Source: CBDAMZ01 sp965197375 (lineage in GTDB: Bacteria; Acidobacteriota; Vicinamibacteria; Vicinamibacterales; UBA8438). Taken from it: a stretch of 64,000 nucleotides of DNA. The stretch lies in NCBI GenBank assembly GCA_965197375.1, contig CBDAMZ010000010.1, positions 310,001-374,000 on the forward strand, given 5' to 3'. This document shows positions 45,224 through 54,569 of the stretch, in pieces. Numbering within the stretch: the stretch's first letter is position 1; every line of letters starts with the position of its first letter. The notes below the pieces were generated by a model, which saw nothing but the letters and a program-made list of their open reading frames with translations, did no database searches and was not told the DNA's origin. The position numbers and the translations under genes were made by a program.

Positions 45224-47236
45224 GTGTCTGAATTCGCTAAGGTCCTGGCGGTCGCCGCCAAGGCGCTTGGTGAACAGTTGCTGCAACTCTCCTCCCTCCA
45301 TAAAGCCTTCGGGGACCATGTGTTGTTCGACAACGTCAACTGGCACATCAAGGCAGGTGACTGCATCGGCCTGTGCGGCCCAAACGGCGCCGGTAAGACC
45401 ACGTTACTCAATATGATAGCCGGCGAGGAAGAGCCGGACCGCGGGACCCTCAGCCGACCCAACGATCTGACCATCGGCTATCTCCCACAGGACGGCCTCA
45501 CGCACGCCGGGCGCACGCTGTTCGAAGAGGCCAGCACCGCATTCGATTCGTTGCTATCCCTCCAAGGAGAAATGCATGCCCTAGAAGAGCGGCTCGGCGA
45601 CGTGGGGACCTCGGCAACCGAGCACGACCGGTTGCTGGCTCGCTACAGCACAGTGCAGGACACCTTCCGCGACCAAGAGGGATATCGCATTGATGCGAAG
45701 GTCAGTGGCGTCCTCGGCGGCCTCGGCTTCGCTCCGGGAGACCTCGAGCGTCCTACCGAGACCTTTTCAGGCGGCTGGCAGATGCGCATCGCGCTCGCGA
45801 AGTTACTGCTGTGCCGGCCACACCTCCTGCTGCTCGACGAACCAACCAACCACCTCGACCTGGAGGCGCGGAACTGGCTAGAAGAATTCCTCGTTGCCTA
45901 CCCACACGCGGTCGTCCTCGTGTCGCACGATCGGTTCTTTCTCGATAGCGTCGTGACGGCCATCGCCGAGATCAGTCTCAAGACGCTCACGGCCTACCCT
46001 GGAAACTACAGCGCGTATCTGGTCGAGCGCCAGGCGCGGATCGAGCGCCTCATGGAGGAGAAACGACGACAGGACGAAGAAATCACGCGGGTGCGTGTGT
46101 TCATCGAACGATTCCGCTACAAAGCGACCAAGGCACGACAGGTGCAGAGCCGCCTCAGGATGCTTAAGAAGATCACACCGATTGCGGTTCCGCCGGAGCG
46201 TAAACGAGCCCATTTCACCTTCCCAGGCAGCCCCACGAGCGGTCGGATGGTGATCGAGCTCTGTGACGCCTCGAAGGCGTACGGTGCGGTGCAGGTCTTC
46301 AATCGCGTTAATGTCCACATCGCGCGAGGTGACCGCCTGGCACTTGTAGGTTCGAACGGCGCCGGCAAGTCAACGCTGATGCGCCTTCTCGCGGGCGTTG
46401 AGGCGCCCGATCGAGGAGTCCGAACAGTCGGCCATCAAGTCGTCATGCAGTATTTCGCGCAAGATGAAGCGACCCGCCTCGACGGTTCCCTCACCGTGTA
46501 CGAAACGCTGGCCTCAGGATCACCCGTCGACATGATCCCGGCCATCCGGAATATCCTCGGCGGCTTTCTCTTCACACAAGACGATATCTACAAGCGGGTT
46601 AGCGTACTGTCTGGCGGCGAGCGGACTCGGCTGGCGGTTGCCCGGATGCTGCTGAGCCCTTCGAATACCCTCCTACTCGACGAGCCGACCAACCACCTCG
46701 ATATTGACTCGACCGACGTGCTGCTCAACGCCCTGACCGACTACGGGGGCACGCTTATCTTCGTCTCGCACGATCGGTACTTCGTCGACCAACTGGCCAC
46801 CCACGTCTTGGCAATCAGTAACGGAGACGCCGCCCTCTATCCGGGAACCTACGAAGAGTTCCGCTGGAGCATACGCAGTCTGGCGACAGCAGGCACCACC
46901 GAGGAAATTGAGCCGCCGGCGTCGGAACCTCCGCCGCCAGCGCCGAGCGCTGCTGCGTACAAACGGCGCCAGGTCGAAGTGAACAGACGACGGCGGCGCC
47001 TTGACGCCCTCCATACCCGTATCGCCGAGCTGGAGCGCCGGATCGAGGAGCGCGAGCAAACCATCCGCGAGCTCGAGGTGTTAATGGCCAAGGAAGGTTT
47101 CTATGCGAACGCGCAGGCGGCACAAGAGGTCATCCAACGTCACCAATCACTGATGTGGGAAGTTGGCGACTTGATGAACCAATGGGAGGCGCTCGAGCGT
47201 GAAGCAAGCGCAGACACGAAAAGTGGCGTTGAATAA
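45224..47236 (+). CDS. ABC-F family ATP-binding protein
   Basis: Soluble tandem-ATPase translation factor of the EttA/Uup/antibiotic-resistance family, acting on the ribosome rather than as a transporter. 670 residues from GTG 45224. First domain: Walker A GPNGAGKTT, signature FSGGWQMR, LLLLDEPTNHLDLEA. The interdomain arm (RQARIERLMEEKRRQDEEI) follows. Second domain: GSNGAGKST, SGGERTR, LLLDEPTNHLD. A Pro/Ala-rich linker (EPPPPAPSAAAYKRRQVEV) and a C-terminal coiled coil (LEVLMAKEGFY and on) make it Uup-like. The subfamily is not assignable; it breaks the minus-strand run between hslVU and xerC. Confidence 0.93.
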   Translation: MSEFAKVLAVAAKALGEQLLQLSSLHKAFGDHVLFDNVNWHIKAGDCIGLCGPNGAGKTTLLNMIAGEEEPDRGTLSRPNDLTIGYLPQDGLTHAGRTLFEEASTAFDSLLSLQGEMHALEERLGDVGTSATEHDRLLARYSTVQDTFRDQEGYRIDAKVSGVLGGLGFAPGDLERPTETFSGGWQMRIALAKLLLCRPHLLLLDEPTNHLDLEARNWLEEFLVAYPHAVVLVSHDRFFLDSVVTAIAEISLKTLTAYPGNYSAYLVERQARIERLMEEKRRQDEEITRVRVFIERFRYKATKARQVQSRLRMLKKITPIAVPPERKRAHFTFPGSPTSGRMVIELCDASKAYGAVQVFNRVNVHIARGDRLALVGSNGAGKSTLMRLLAGVEAPDRGVRTVGHQVVMQYFAQDEATRLDGSLTVYETLASGSPVDMIPAIRNILGGFLFTQDDIYKRVSVLSGGERTRLAVARMLLSPSNTLLLDEPTNHLDIDSTDVLLNALTDYGGTLIFVSHDRYFVDQLATHVLAISNGDAALYPGTYEEFRWSIRSLATAGTTEEIEPPASEPPPPAPSAAAYKRRQVEVNRRRRRLDALHTRIAELERRIEEREQTIRELEVLMAKEGFYANAQAAQEVIQRHQSLMWEVGDLMNQWEALEREASADTKSGVE

Positions 47237-47332
47237 ATAAACTGCAAGATCAAGACGCTCGGGGTCACACTGCCGCGCAACTGCCGTCGTCTGCCAGCCA
47301 ATTCTCCGCATTGAGGAAGCCTGGTGGAGCTT

Positions 47333-48262
47333 CTACGCTCTCGGGTGGGTCTTGCGGTAGAGCTTGGTAATCTGCGCTGTGCTGACATGCGTGTAGCGCT
47401 GCGTGGTACTGACCCGTGCGTGCCCGAGCAATTCTTGGATGGCTCGGAGATCAGCGCCCTGCTCGAGCAGATGCGTCGCGAACGAATGACGGAGCGCGTG
47501 GGGGCTGATGCCAGACGTGGTACTGGACTGGGCGACGTGACGCCGCACGAGACGATCAACGCTGCGGCCAGATAAACGCCCGCCGCGGTAGTTCACGAAC
47601 AGCGGCTCGCGACCGACCGCTGACCGCCTGCGCTCCGGTGTGGCCGTGGCTGGCGAACGACTGATAAGGGCCCGCCGGTCTGCTAGGTACATGCGAATGG
47701 CACTGGTGGCGCTCCGATTGAACGGCACGATTCGTTCCTTCCCACCCTTACCCAGAACCCGAACAAGTCGACTGCTGAGGTTCACATCTTCAAGGTCTAG
47801 TCCGACAAGCTCGCTGAGCCTAAGGCCAGAGGCATAAAACAGCTCGAGGATCGCCCGGTCGCGACGCCCGAACGGAGTGGTCCTATCCGGGGCTTCCAGT
47901 AGGGCCCCCATTACCTCCGGATCGAGGTGCGCCGGTATCTTACGTTGCAACCTTGGAGCCGAAATGAACGCGATCGGATCGTGGTCGAGGTGTCCCTCCC
48001 GGCGCAGGTACCGCGCGTACGAGCGAATCGCGGCGAGCTTGCGTGCCGACGACGCGCGAGCCTGGCCACGCTGATAGAGCTCACCCAGGAAGGCGCGGAC
48101 GCAACGGTGGTCCAAGTCGGATGGGCTGGGTGACCGCCCGATCCGAGTTCGTAGGAAGCTGAGAAACTGCGACAGATCGCTCGCGTACGCCCGCACCGTG
48201 TGACGCGAGACGTTGCGATTCAGACGCAGGAACTCAAGAAAGGACTGGAGACGCTTCTGCAT
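47333..48262 (-). CDS. xerC: Tyrosine recombinase XerC
   Basis: 309 residues that, with XerD, resolves chromosome dimers at dif. N-terminal SAM-like domain FLEFLRLNRNVSRHTVRAYASD; catalytic residues visible as Arg in YASGLRLSELVGL, His-x-x-Arg in ISPHALRHSFATHLL, His in LLGHARVSTTQ and Tyr in RYTHV. Overlaps the trmFO end by 29 nt, so the pair is translationally coupled, an arrangement common beside topA. No dif-like site is visible here. Confidence 0.94.
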   Translation of the reverse strand: MQKRLQSFLEFLRLNRNVSRHTVRAYASDLSQFLSFLRTRIGRSPSPSDLDHRCVRAFLGELYQRGQARASSARKLAAIRSYARYLRREGHLDHDPIAFISAPRLQRKIPAHLDPEVMGALLEAPDRTTPFGRRDRAILELFYASGLRLSELVGLDLEDVNLSSRLVRVLGKGGKERIVPFNRSATSAIRMYLADRRALISRSPATATPERRRSAVGREPLFVNYRGGRLSGRSVDRLVRRHVAQSSTTSGISPHALRHSFATHLLEQGADLRAIQELLGHARVSTTQRYTHVSTAQITKLYRKTHPRA

Positions 48263-49643
48263 CGACCCCTGTTGTCAGTGCTCGGCAACGCCACGCGGCA
48301 AGATCTCGGAGCGCACGCTGGGCGACCGCCAGCCGGCGCGCCTGGCGACTTCGCGGTGGCCGTTCCAGCGACGGGAGAAGACCGAACGTCACATTGGTCG
48401 GCTGATAGTTGGTCGCGTTTGCATGCGAGACGTAGTAAGCAAGTGCGCCGAGCGCGGTGGTACGGGGCGGCGTCGTCACCGAGAGACCCCGAGCCAGCCC
48501 TGCGGCGTTGAGGCCGGCCATCAGCCCGGACGCTGCCGACTCAACATACCCCTCAACACCCGATATCTGCCCCGCGAAGAAAAGCGCCTCGCATTCACGC
48601 GCCTGCCAGGTCTCGCGTAGTACGGTTGGCGCGTTGATGTACGTGTTACGGTGAATCATGCCGAAGCGTACGAATTCGGCGTTCTCTAGGCCTGGGATCA
48701 GCTGAAGCACCCGCCGCTGCTCCCCCCACTTGAGTTGGGTCTGGAACCCCACCAAGCTGTAGTGGTCAGCTGCCAGGTTATCCTGGCGCAGCTGGACGAC
48801 CGCGTACGGCCGGCGCCCGGTCGCCGGGTCCGTTAGGCCAACCGGCTTCATTGGTCCGAAGCGCAACGTGTCAACGCCACGATGGGCCATTACCTCTATC
48901 GGCAGACAACCCTCGAAGAACCGAGCGCGATCGAAGTCGTGCACCGTCGCCGCCTCCGCGTGGGTCAGCGCCTCGTAGAAGCGATGGTACACGGCTTCGG
49001 TCATGGGGCAATTAAGGTAGTCGCCCTCCACATTCGCTCGGTCGTGCTGCCGTTCGGAGCCCACCGCACCCTCGGAATCACGGGGGCCGGCGCCCCACCG
49101 TGATGCCCGAAACACCTTCGATCGATCGATCGAGTCCGCGTGCACAATAGGACTGATGGCGTCATAGAAGTACAGATGCTCACATCCCACGAACTTCTGG
49201 ATATCAGCAGAAAGGCTGTCCGAGGTGAGAGGACCCGTCGCGATGATAACCGGCGCGCGCGGGTCGGGTCGGCCTGGAATCTGTGGCACCTCCTCCCGGC
49301 GGATCGTCACCAGCGGCTGGCTCTCGATGGCCTCAGTGACCCCGCGCGCGAAGCGCTCGCGGTCAACGGCGAGCGCCTCGCCGGCGGGTACCCGCGTCGT
49401 GTCCGAGACCCGAATCACCAGCGAGCCGAGCTGGCGCATCTCCTCTTTCAGAAGGCCAACTGCCTGTTCGAGCTTTGTGCCGCGGAAGGAATTGCTGCAA
49501 ACGAGCTCGGCCAGCCGGTCGGTCTTGTGGACCGGAGTCGTCCGGACCGGCCGCATCTCATGGAGGATAACGGGCACACCACGGGAGGCCGCCTGCCAGG
49601 CCGCCTCGCTGCCGGCGAGTCCCCCACCGATGATCCGAATCAT
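48234..49643 (-). CDS. trmFO: Methylenetetrahydrofolate-tRNA-(uracil-5-)-methyltransferase TrmFO
   Basis: Folate- and FAD-dependent enzyme making 5-methyluridine at position 54 of tRNA. 469 residues; FAD motif IIGGGLAGSEAAWQAA at the N-terminus, SNSFRGTKLEQAVGLLKEEMR, ATGPLTSDSL, and the C-terminal ISGVEGYVESAASGLMAGLNA. Lies 40 nt after topA and before xerC in the order topA-trmFO-xerC. Normal family length. Confidence 0.96.
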   Translation of the reverse strand: MIRIIGGGLAGSEAAWQAASRGVPVILHEMRPVRTTPVHKTDRLAELVCSNSFRGTKLEQAVGLLKEEMRQLGSLVIRVSDTTRVPAGEALAVDRERFARGVTEAIESQPLVTIRREEVPQIPGRPDPRAPVIIATGPLTSDSLSADIQKFVGCEHLYFYDAISPIVHADSIDRSKVFRASRWGAGPRDSEGAVGSERQHDRANVEGDYLNCPMTEAVYHRFYEALTHAEAATVHDFDRARFFEGCLPIEVMAHRGVDTLRFGPMKPVGLTDPATGRRPYAVVQLRQDNLAADHYSLVGFQTQLKWGEQRRVLQLIPGLENAEFVRFGMIHRNTYINAPTVLRETWQARECEALFFAGQISGVEGYVESAASGLMAGLNAAGLARGLSVTTPPRTTALGALAYYVSHANATNYQPTNVTFGLLPSLERPPRSRQARRLAVAQRALRDLAAWRCRALTTGVDAEASPVLS

Positions 49644-49683
49644 CCGCAGCAGTCCAGTAGCGAACGTTAGAACTTAACGGCGT

Positions 49684-52083
49684 TTAGACCGCCGCCAGCT
49701 CCTCGTCCCTAATGTAATCGCACTCCTCGCTGTGGCACAGCACCTGGCGCCCATGGCGTTTGGTAACTTTCTCGACTAGGAATGGCGCGTTGCACGTCGG
49801 GCATGCCTCCGGCAGCGGTTTGTTCCACACGGTGAAATCGCAGTCCGGATAGTTGCCACACCCGTAGAAGACCCGGCCACGCCGTGACTTGCGTTCGACG
49901 AGGTCGCCGCCGTCGCGCGGGCAGGGCACCCCCGTAGGCTTGAGCTTCACATAACGACACGTCGGGTAGTTACTACACGCCGTGAACTCGCCGAAGCGCC
50001 CGTGCTTAATGACTAGACGGGAGTCGCACTTCGGGCATGGCTCATCGAGTAGCTGATCGGGCTTTGCCGCCGAGAGGCCCTGCGCGGTGGCAATGATCTT
50101 GCGCGTCGTCTTGCAGTCCGGGTATCCCGAACAGGCCAGAAACTGGCCGAACCGCCCACGCTTGACCACCATTTGACGCCCGCAGTTCTCGCACGTCTCC
50201 TCTTCCTGTTCGGTGGTCACCTCAGCCTGTTCGAGTTCCTGTGTGTTGGTGCACTCTGGATAGGCCGAGCAAGCCAGAAACATCCCGAACTTCCCGACCT
50301 TGATGATCATCGGGGACTGACACTTGTTGCAGGTCTCGTCGCTCGGGAGCCCCTTGGTCTTGATGTTAGGCATCGACTTGGCCGCTTTGGCCAGGTCGTC
50401 CTGGAACGCCTTGTAGAAGGTGCTAAGGGTGCCTGCGTAATCGGCTGCACCAACTTCGATCTTGTCGAGTCGGTCCTCCATCTCGCGCGTGTAGTCCACC
50501 TGGATGATGCGTGCGAAGCTTTCGGCCAGGAGGTCGGTCACCAGGCGCCCGAGTCGGGTCGGCCTGAACCGGCTCCCGACTTTTTCCACGTACTCGCGAA
50601 CCTGGAGGACGCCGATGATCGAGGCGTATGTGCTGGGCCGACCGATGCCGTTCTCTTCGAGCTCCTTCACCAACATCGCCTCGCTGAACCGTGACGGTGG
50701 CTGCGTGAACTTCTGATCAGGAGTCACCTTCTTGAGCTCCAGCGCGTCACCCTCGGACAGGGCGGGAAGGAGTCCGGTCGCGTCGTCGTCGGCCTCGGTA
50801 CTGGTTATCAACGACGTGCCGTTCTTCTGTGACCGTTCGTAAACAGCCATCCAGCCGTTGAACTTCGGAACGGACCCCTTCGCCCGCAGCACATAGTCGG
50901 CAGCCGACACGTCCAGCGTCGTGTCATCGAATGTGGCAGGCGGCATCTGCGAGGCCACGAACCGACTCCATATCAATCGATACAGATAGAACTGGTCCTC
51001 GGTGAGGCGAGCTTTCACACTTGCGGGGTCGTACGCCATCGAGGTGGGTCTGATGGCCTCGTGGGCATCCTGGGCGTCCTTCTTGGTCCGGAATCGATTC
51101 GGCTTCGCCGGGACGTAGGTATCACCAAAGGCGCCGCTGATGCGGTCGCGCACCTCGCCCAGGGCCTGCTCGGATACGCGGGTCGAGTCAGTCCGCATGT
51201 AGGTAATCAGTCCGACCGACCCCTCGCCAGGAAGCTCAATCCCTTCGTAGAGCTGCTGGGCGATCAACATCGTGCGCTTGACCGAGAACCGCGACGTCTG
51301 CTGGAGCTTGCTTGTGATGAACGGCGGGGCCGCGCGCTTTTTCCGCTCCTTCGTCGTGACCGACTGGACGGTGTACGAGGCTGACTCGAGGGTGGCGAGA
51401 ATCGCCTGGGCCTCTTTTTCGTTGCCAACCTTGATGGCGTCCTTGCCACGCTTGACCAGCTTGGCGTCGAACTCGGGTGGTGCACCCCCGGCCAACCGCG
51501 CCGTGATGTGCCAGTACTCCTCCGGAACGAAGGCCTCGATCTCGGCCTCCCGGTCGCACACGAGCTTCAGCGCCACCGATTGAACCCGGCCGGCGCTCAG
51601 ACCCCGTCGAACTTTGTCCCACAGAAGCGGGCTGAGCTTGTAGCCAACCAACCGGTCGAGCACCCGACGAGCCTGCTGAGCATCGACCATCCGCTGGTCG
51701 ATTTCGCCCGATTTATCGAGTGCGGCCAGCACCGCCGACCGGGTGATCTCGTTGAACATGAGCCGACTGACCTTACGCTCCTTGGACCCCAGCTCTTTGG
51801 CCAGATGCCACCCGATCGCTTCGCCCTCGCGGTCGGGGTCGGTTGCGACGTAAATGTGGTCGACGCCCTTGGCAGCGTCCTTGAGGGTCTTGATAACCTT
51901 CTTGCGCGCCGGGATAGTCTCGTAGACCGGCTCGAATTTCTGATCGACATCGACGCCCAACTTGCTCTTCGGCAGATCGCGGATGTGCCCCATTGAGGCG
52001 ACAACCTTAAAGTCTCGACCGAGATACTTGTTGATTGTCCTGGCTTTAGCCGGTGACTCCACGACGACGAGGACTTTCGTCAT
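49684..52083 (-). CDS. topA: DNA topoisomerase I (type IA)
   Basis: Relaxes negative supercoils. 799 residues: Toprim domain with VVESPAKARTINKYLG and the DxD metal site in ATDPDREGEAI, catalytic Tyr in ITYMRTDSTRVS, ELEENGIGRPSTYASIIG, and five cysteine-rich C-terminal elements: three full C4 topoisomerase zinc fingers (CNKCQSP, CENCGRQ, CPKCDSR, each closing with YP-x-C), a fourth with only three cysteines (CPRDGGD, YGCGNYPDC) and a last divergent one (CPTCNAP, HSEEC). The dprA relic ends 24 nt upstream, the place dprA holds in many relatives. Confidence 0.97.
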   Translation of the reverse strand: MTKVLVVVESPAKARTINKYLGRDFKVVASMGHIRDLPKSKLGVDVDQKFEPVYETIPARKKVIKTLKDAAKGVDHIYVATDPDREGEAIGWHLAKELGSKERKVSRLMFNEITRSAVLAALDKSGEIDQRMVDAQQARRVLDRLVGYKLSPLLWDKVRRGLSAGRVQSVALKLVCDREAEIEAFVPEEYWHITARLAGGAPPEFDAKLVKRGKDAIKVGNEKEAQAILATLESASYTVQSVTTKERKKRAAPPFITSKLQQTSRFSVKRTMLIAQQLYEGIELPGEGSVGLITYMRTDSTRVSEQALGEVRDRISGAFGDTYVPAKPNRFRTKKDAQDAHEAIRPTSMAYDPASVKARLTEDQFYLYRLIWSRFVASQMPPATFDDTTLDVSAADYVLRAKGSVPKFNGWMAVYERSQKNGTSLITSTEADDDATGLLPALSEGDALELKKVTPDQKFTQPPSRFSEAMLVKELEENGIGRPSTYASIIGVLQVREYVEKVGSRFRPTRLGRLVTDLLAESFARIIQVDYTREMEDRLDKIEVGAADYAGTLSTFYKAFQDDLAKAAKSMPNIKTKGLPSDETCNKCQSPMIIKVGKFGMFLACSAYPECTNTQELEQAEVTTEQEEETCENCGRQMVVKRGRFGQFLACSGYPDCKTTRKIIATAQGLSAAKPDQLLDEPCPKCDSRLVIKHGRFGEFTACSNYPTCRYVKLKPTGVPCPRDGGDLVERKSRRGRVFYGCGNYPDCDFTVWNKPLPEACPTCNAPFLVEKVTKRHGRQVLCHSEECDYIRDEELAAV

Positions 52084-52107
52084 TTCTTCTCGATCCCTGT
52101 TTCTACG

Positions 52108-52470
52108 TTACCACCATCTTCGCAAACGGACGAACATTCCGTCGCTGGCACTGGCAGGCCCCCCCTGAAACCCCGGCCCGAGAAAACACGACAGCAGTGA
52201 GGCGCCATCCATGTTGAAACGGGCCATCAAGGCATCCAGATCGTAGCTTTCTCCCGCGCCCATGCATCCAAGCAGGGGTCCGACGAGACCGATCAGGGGT
52301 TGAGCCGATAGCCCAACCGGCTCTCCCGAACCCAATCTCCCCCAAGATATCGCCCGAAGTTTCTAGGATCTTTGGTCCGTCCCAGAGGAGGGCGAGGGAC
52401 CGCAGCTGTGACCCGTCCCGTCAGGACATTATCAGAGCTGCCATCACGTCACGCCCCTGGTCGGCGTCGT
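52108..52470 (-). pseudogene. Decayed remnant of dprA (DNA-processing protein A)
   Basis: No single open frame, but DprA pieces appear in order in changing frames on the minus strand: ADQGRDVMA (52439-52465), NVLTGR (52413-52430), LLWDGPKILETSGDILGEIG (52331-52390), then a winged-helix-like C-terminus with LGCMGAGESYDLDALMARFN and GMFVRLRRW up to the stop at 52108. In intact DprA these are the conserved Q-G-R-x-V-x-A-V-P-G-N, LxGR, DGAKIVE and C-terminal winged-helix segments. At least two frameshifts and one stop are needed to explain it, and the N-terminal Rossmann part (roughly 200-250 residues) is not seen. dprA normally loads RecA on incoming DNA. Confidence 0.72.
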
Positions 52471-52823
52471 CCACCCGTCGGCACGAGCCGAGGAGCACTG
52501 TGGGTGAGCACGGTGGAGAAAGTAGTGATGGCATCGGGCAACTGCATGTGGCCCGGGGGGGCTTACGGGGGTAAGATACCGGACCAGCTGGCGGGAGCGA
52601 GAAAAATCGGACGCGCCCTCTGATGACGGGACGCACGAACGAGAGGCTGCACTTACTACGACCGATAGATTGCACTTATTATAAGGCTAGGGGTTGATGG
52701 GTAGCACGACGCCAATAACGCGCCACCGACGCCTGTCATCGTAGGCAAGCAGCCGTGGCACGGTCCTTAACTTAAGTCGGACGCGAGGCTTGCGCCGCGG
52801 GCTGCAGATTGCGACTATAGTTC
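52471..52823. other. Gene-poor stretch, 353 bp, with a 23-bp-spaced direct repeat
   Basis: Between the dprA relic and the TPR gene. It may hold further unrecognisable dprA decay. TGCACTTACTA (52648) and TGCACTTATTA (52671) form a direct repeat 23 bp apart, followed by AT-rich sequence (TATAAGG). TATAGT at 52816-52821, directly before the TPR start codon at 52824, is probably coincidental. No long ORF has convincing coding character. Confidence 0.5.
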
Positions 52824-53177
52824 ATGTTGAGAAAGGTTCTGTTATTCGGGGCTGCGGTCGCGATTGCGCTCGCCGGGACCGCGCGCGCGGACGTCCGATC
52901 CGATGCTAAGGCGCAGGTCGAGTTTGGGATTTCGGTCGCCCAGCACGATCTGTGGCAAGAGGCGTTGTACAGATGGGAGCGGGCGGTCAAGATCGACCCG
53001 ACCTACGCGGCGGCCTGGAACAACCTCGGCATCGCGTATGAGCACGAGGGGTTGTTCAACCAGGCGCTCGAGGCCTACGAGAAGGCACTCAACCTCGATC
53101 CGAGTAACGTGATGATCCAGCAGAACTATGATCTATTCAGAGAAATCAATGACCGGCTTAATCAAGGCGATCGCTAG
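52824..53177 (+). CDS. Exported tetratricopeptide repeat protein
   Basis: 117 residues with a signal peptide (VLLFGAAVAIALAGTARA). Two TPR units follow: the first around WQEALYRWERAVKIDPTYAAAW and the second NNLGIAYEHEGLFNQALEAYEKALNLDP, then a C-terminal helix. It overlaps the start of the lipoprotein gene by 29 nt. Likely a periplasmic scaffold, partner unknown. Confidence 0.82.
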   Translation: MLRKVLLFGAAVAIALAGTARADVRSDAKAQVEFGISVAQHDLWQEALYRWERAVKIDPTYAAAWNNLGIAYEHEGLFNQALEAYEKALNLDPSNVMIQQNYDLFREINDRLNQGDR

Positions 53178-53958
53178 CGCGACGTTCCTACTGGCTTCGG
53201 CCTGTACCAGCTACTACGAAGTGCCGATCGAGACCCCGCTCCAGCCGAAGCTGGATGTCTCCCGGTTCCAGCGCGTCCTCATTGCAGGGTTCCTCACCGG
53301 AGGAACAGACGAGGTCGACACAAACCTCGAGACGGCGCGTCTCCTCCGAAGCCAGCTTCGCAACGAGTCGAGGCTCCAGGTGATCGACGCGGATGTGCTC
53401 GATCTCCTCAGCATCGCCGAGCACGAGAGCGCCCCCGCCGGGGAAACCGGTGCTGGGGGCCGAACACCGAAAGCGAGCAGATCTAACCAGTCTCCCACAG
53501 ACGGTTCGGACGCGGAAGCAGACGAAACGATGAGCGAGGAAGACCTCCAATCGCACGAACACATCTTCGCCAACGCGAACTACTGGCGACAGCTTGGGGA
53601 GGAACACCCAGACGCGCTCATCGTCACAGGGACCGTCTACTTCGCACCGTATCAGCGTTCCGGGATGGTGGCCCGGGAGCGCGAAACCTACGATGACTTC
53701 GGCCGCCGCCGGGTCGTCCCGGTCCGGACGTATCGAGATCGGCGCGGCTACGTGCTCAGTCCCAGGTTTATCTTCATCGATGGTCGCACCGGGGCGACCC
53801 TCTACACCGAGCGACATCGTGAAGAAATCCTCTACGATGTCTCGCGGAATACCCCTGCGCTCTCGTCGTATTTCGAGCTGATGGACCGCCTGCTGCCGTC
53901 GTTTGTCGGTGCGTTGAGTAATCAGAGTATCCGCGGCACCAGGACCCTCCTTAAGTAG
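53149..53958 (+). CDS. Lipoprotein of unknown function, coupled to the TPR gene
   Basis: 269 residues from ATG 53149 (the frame is open from 53128). Signal with lipobox LLASAC, then YYEVPIETPLQPKLDVSRFQRVLIAGF. The segment VLIAGFLTGGTDEVDTNLETARLLRSQL and IDADVLDLLSI resemble the opening of TolB/CsgG-like nucleotide-free beta-alpha domains (RVLIAGF, then paired helix), and DALIVTGTVYFAPYQ fits the same fold. A Ser/Glu/Asp-rich insertion lies at about 100-130. C-terminal YTERHREEILYD, then FELMDRLLPSFVGAL. Function unknown; a TPR-plus-lipoprotein pair suggests an envelope complex. Confidence 0.75.
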   Translation: MTGLIKAIASATFLLASACTSYYEVPIETPLQPKLDVSRFQRVLIAGFLTGGTDEVDTNLETARLLRSQLRNESRLQVIDADVLDLLSIAEHESAPAGETGAGGRTPKASRSNQSPTDGSDAEADETMSEEDLQSHEHIFANANYWRQLGEEHPDALIVTGTVYFAPYQRSGMVARERETYDDFGRRRVVPVRTYRDRRGYVLSPRFIFIDGRTGATLYTERHREEILYDVSRNTPALSSYFELMDRLLPSFVGALSNQSIRGTRTLLK

Positions 53959-54234
53959 CGCTAGCGGTCCCGCTCGTCATGACGGTGACGTACTGAGGGA
54001 TCGCTTCGCGCTGTTGCATCAGGTCCGAACAGGGCGCGAGGCGGGAGTATCCCGGCAGTGTTCGACCGCGCTGGTACCGTTGATGAGCATTCATCGACGG
54101 CCGAATGGCACCGAAATTATGAGACGGGTTGCTTAGCGCACGGGTTTACATCTAGGTCACGAGAATAGTACGCTGGGTGTCCGGATCGCCGGTTGGGACA
54201 CCTGTTGCGTGCGCCCACCGTCTAGGAGGTTTTC

Positions 54235-54555
54235 GTGTTGTACGCCATCATTCAGAGCGGCGGGCGGCAATTACGGGTCGAGTGTGGTCGGCTTGTGACC
54301 ATTGACCGACTCGGTGGCGCCGTGGGCGACAAGGTGGTCTTCGACCAGGTCCTGTTCGTCGAGAAGGACGGCGGGCGTTTCCTGACTGGATCGCCGTCCA
54401 TGGCTGGCGCCAGGGTCACGGGGGTCGTTGAAGGCCAGAGCCGCGGACCAAAGATTCGAGTCTTCCGCAAGAAGCGGCGAAAGGCCTGGCGCCGAACGCT
54501 CGGCCATCGTACCGCCCTGACGCGAGTACGGATCACCGAGATCGAAGCTGAGTAG
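54235..54555 (+). CDS. rplU: 50S ribosomal protein L21
   Basis: 106 residues, MYAIIQSGGRQLRVECGR, ending RTALTRVRITEIEAE, with the basic RKKRRKAWRRTLGHRT loop. The strong Shine-Dalgarno TAGGAGGT (54223-54230) lies 4 nt before GTG 54235 and 7 nt before TTG 54238; the TTG gives the exact family start MYAII, so TTG 54238 may be the real initiator. The 275 bp upstream (53959-54234) must contain its promoter; I see only a weak TTTACA candidate. First gene of rplU-rpmA-obgE. Confidence 0.95.
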   Translation: MLYAIIQSGGRQLRVECGRLVTIDRLGGAVGDKVVFDQVLFVEKDGGRFLTGSPSMAGARVTGVVEGQSRGPKIRVFRKKRRKAWRRTLGHRTALTRVRITEIEAE

Positions 54556-54569
54556 CAAGAGGTAGGTAG

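Noticed and set aside
52372..52623. Small plus-strand frame in the dprA remnant
   Set aside because: Composition is not protein-like and it is antisense to the recognisable DprA fragments.
54145..54170. Promoter for rplU around TTTACA
   Set aside because: The only hexamer near -10 (TAGTAC) matches poorly and the spacing is short (15), so I did not list it as a feature.
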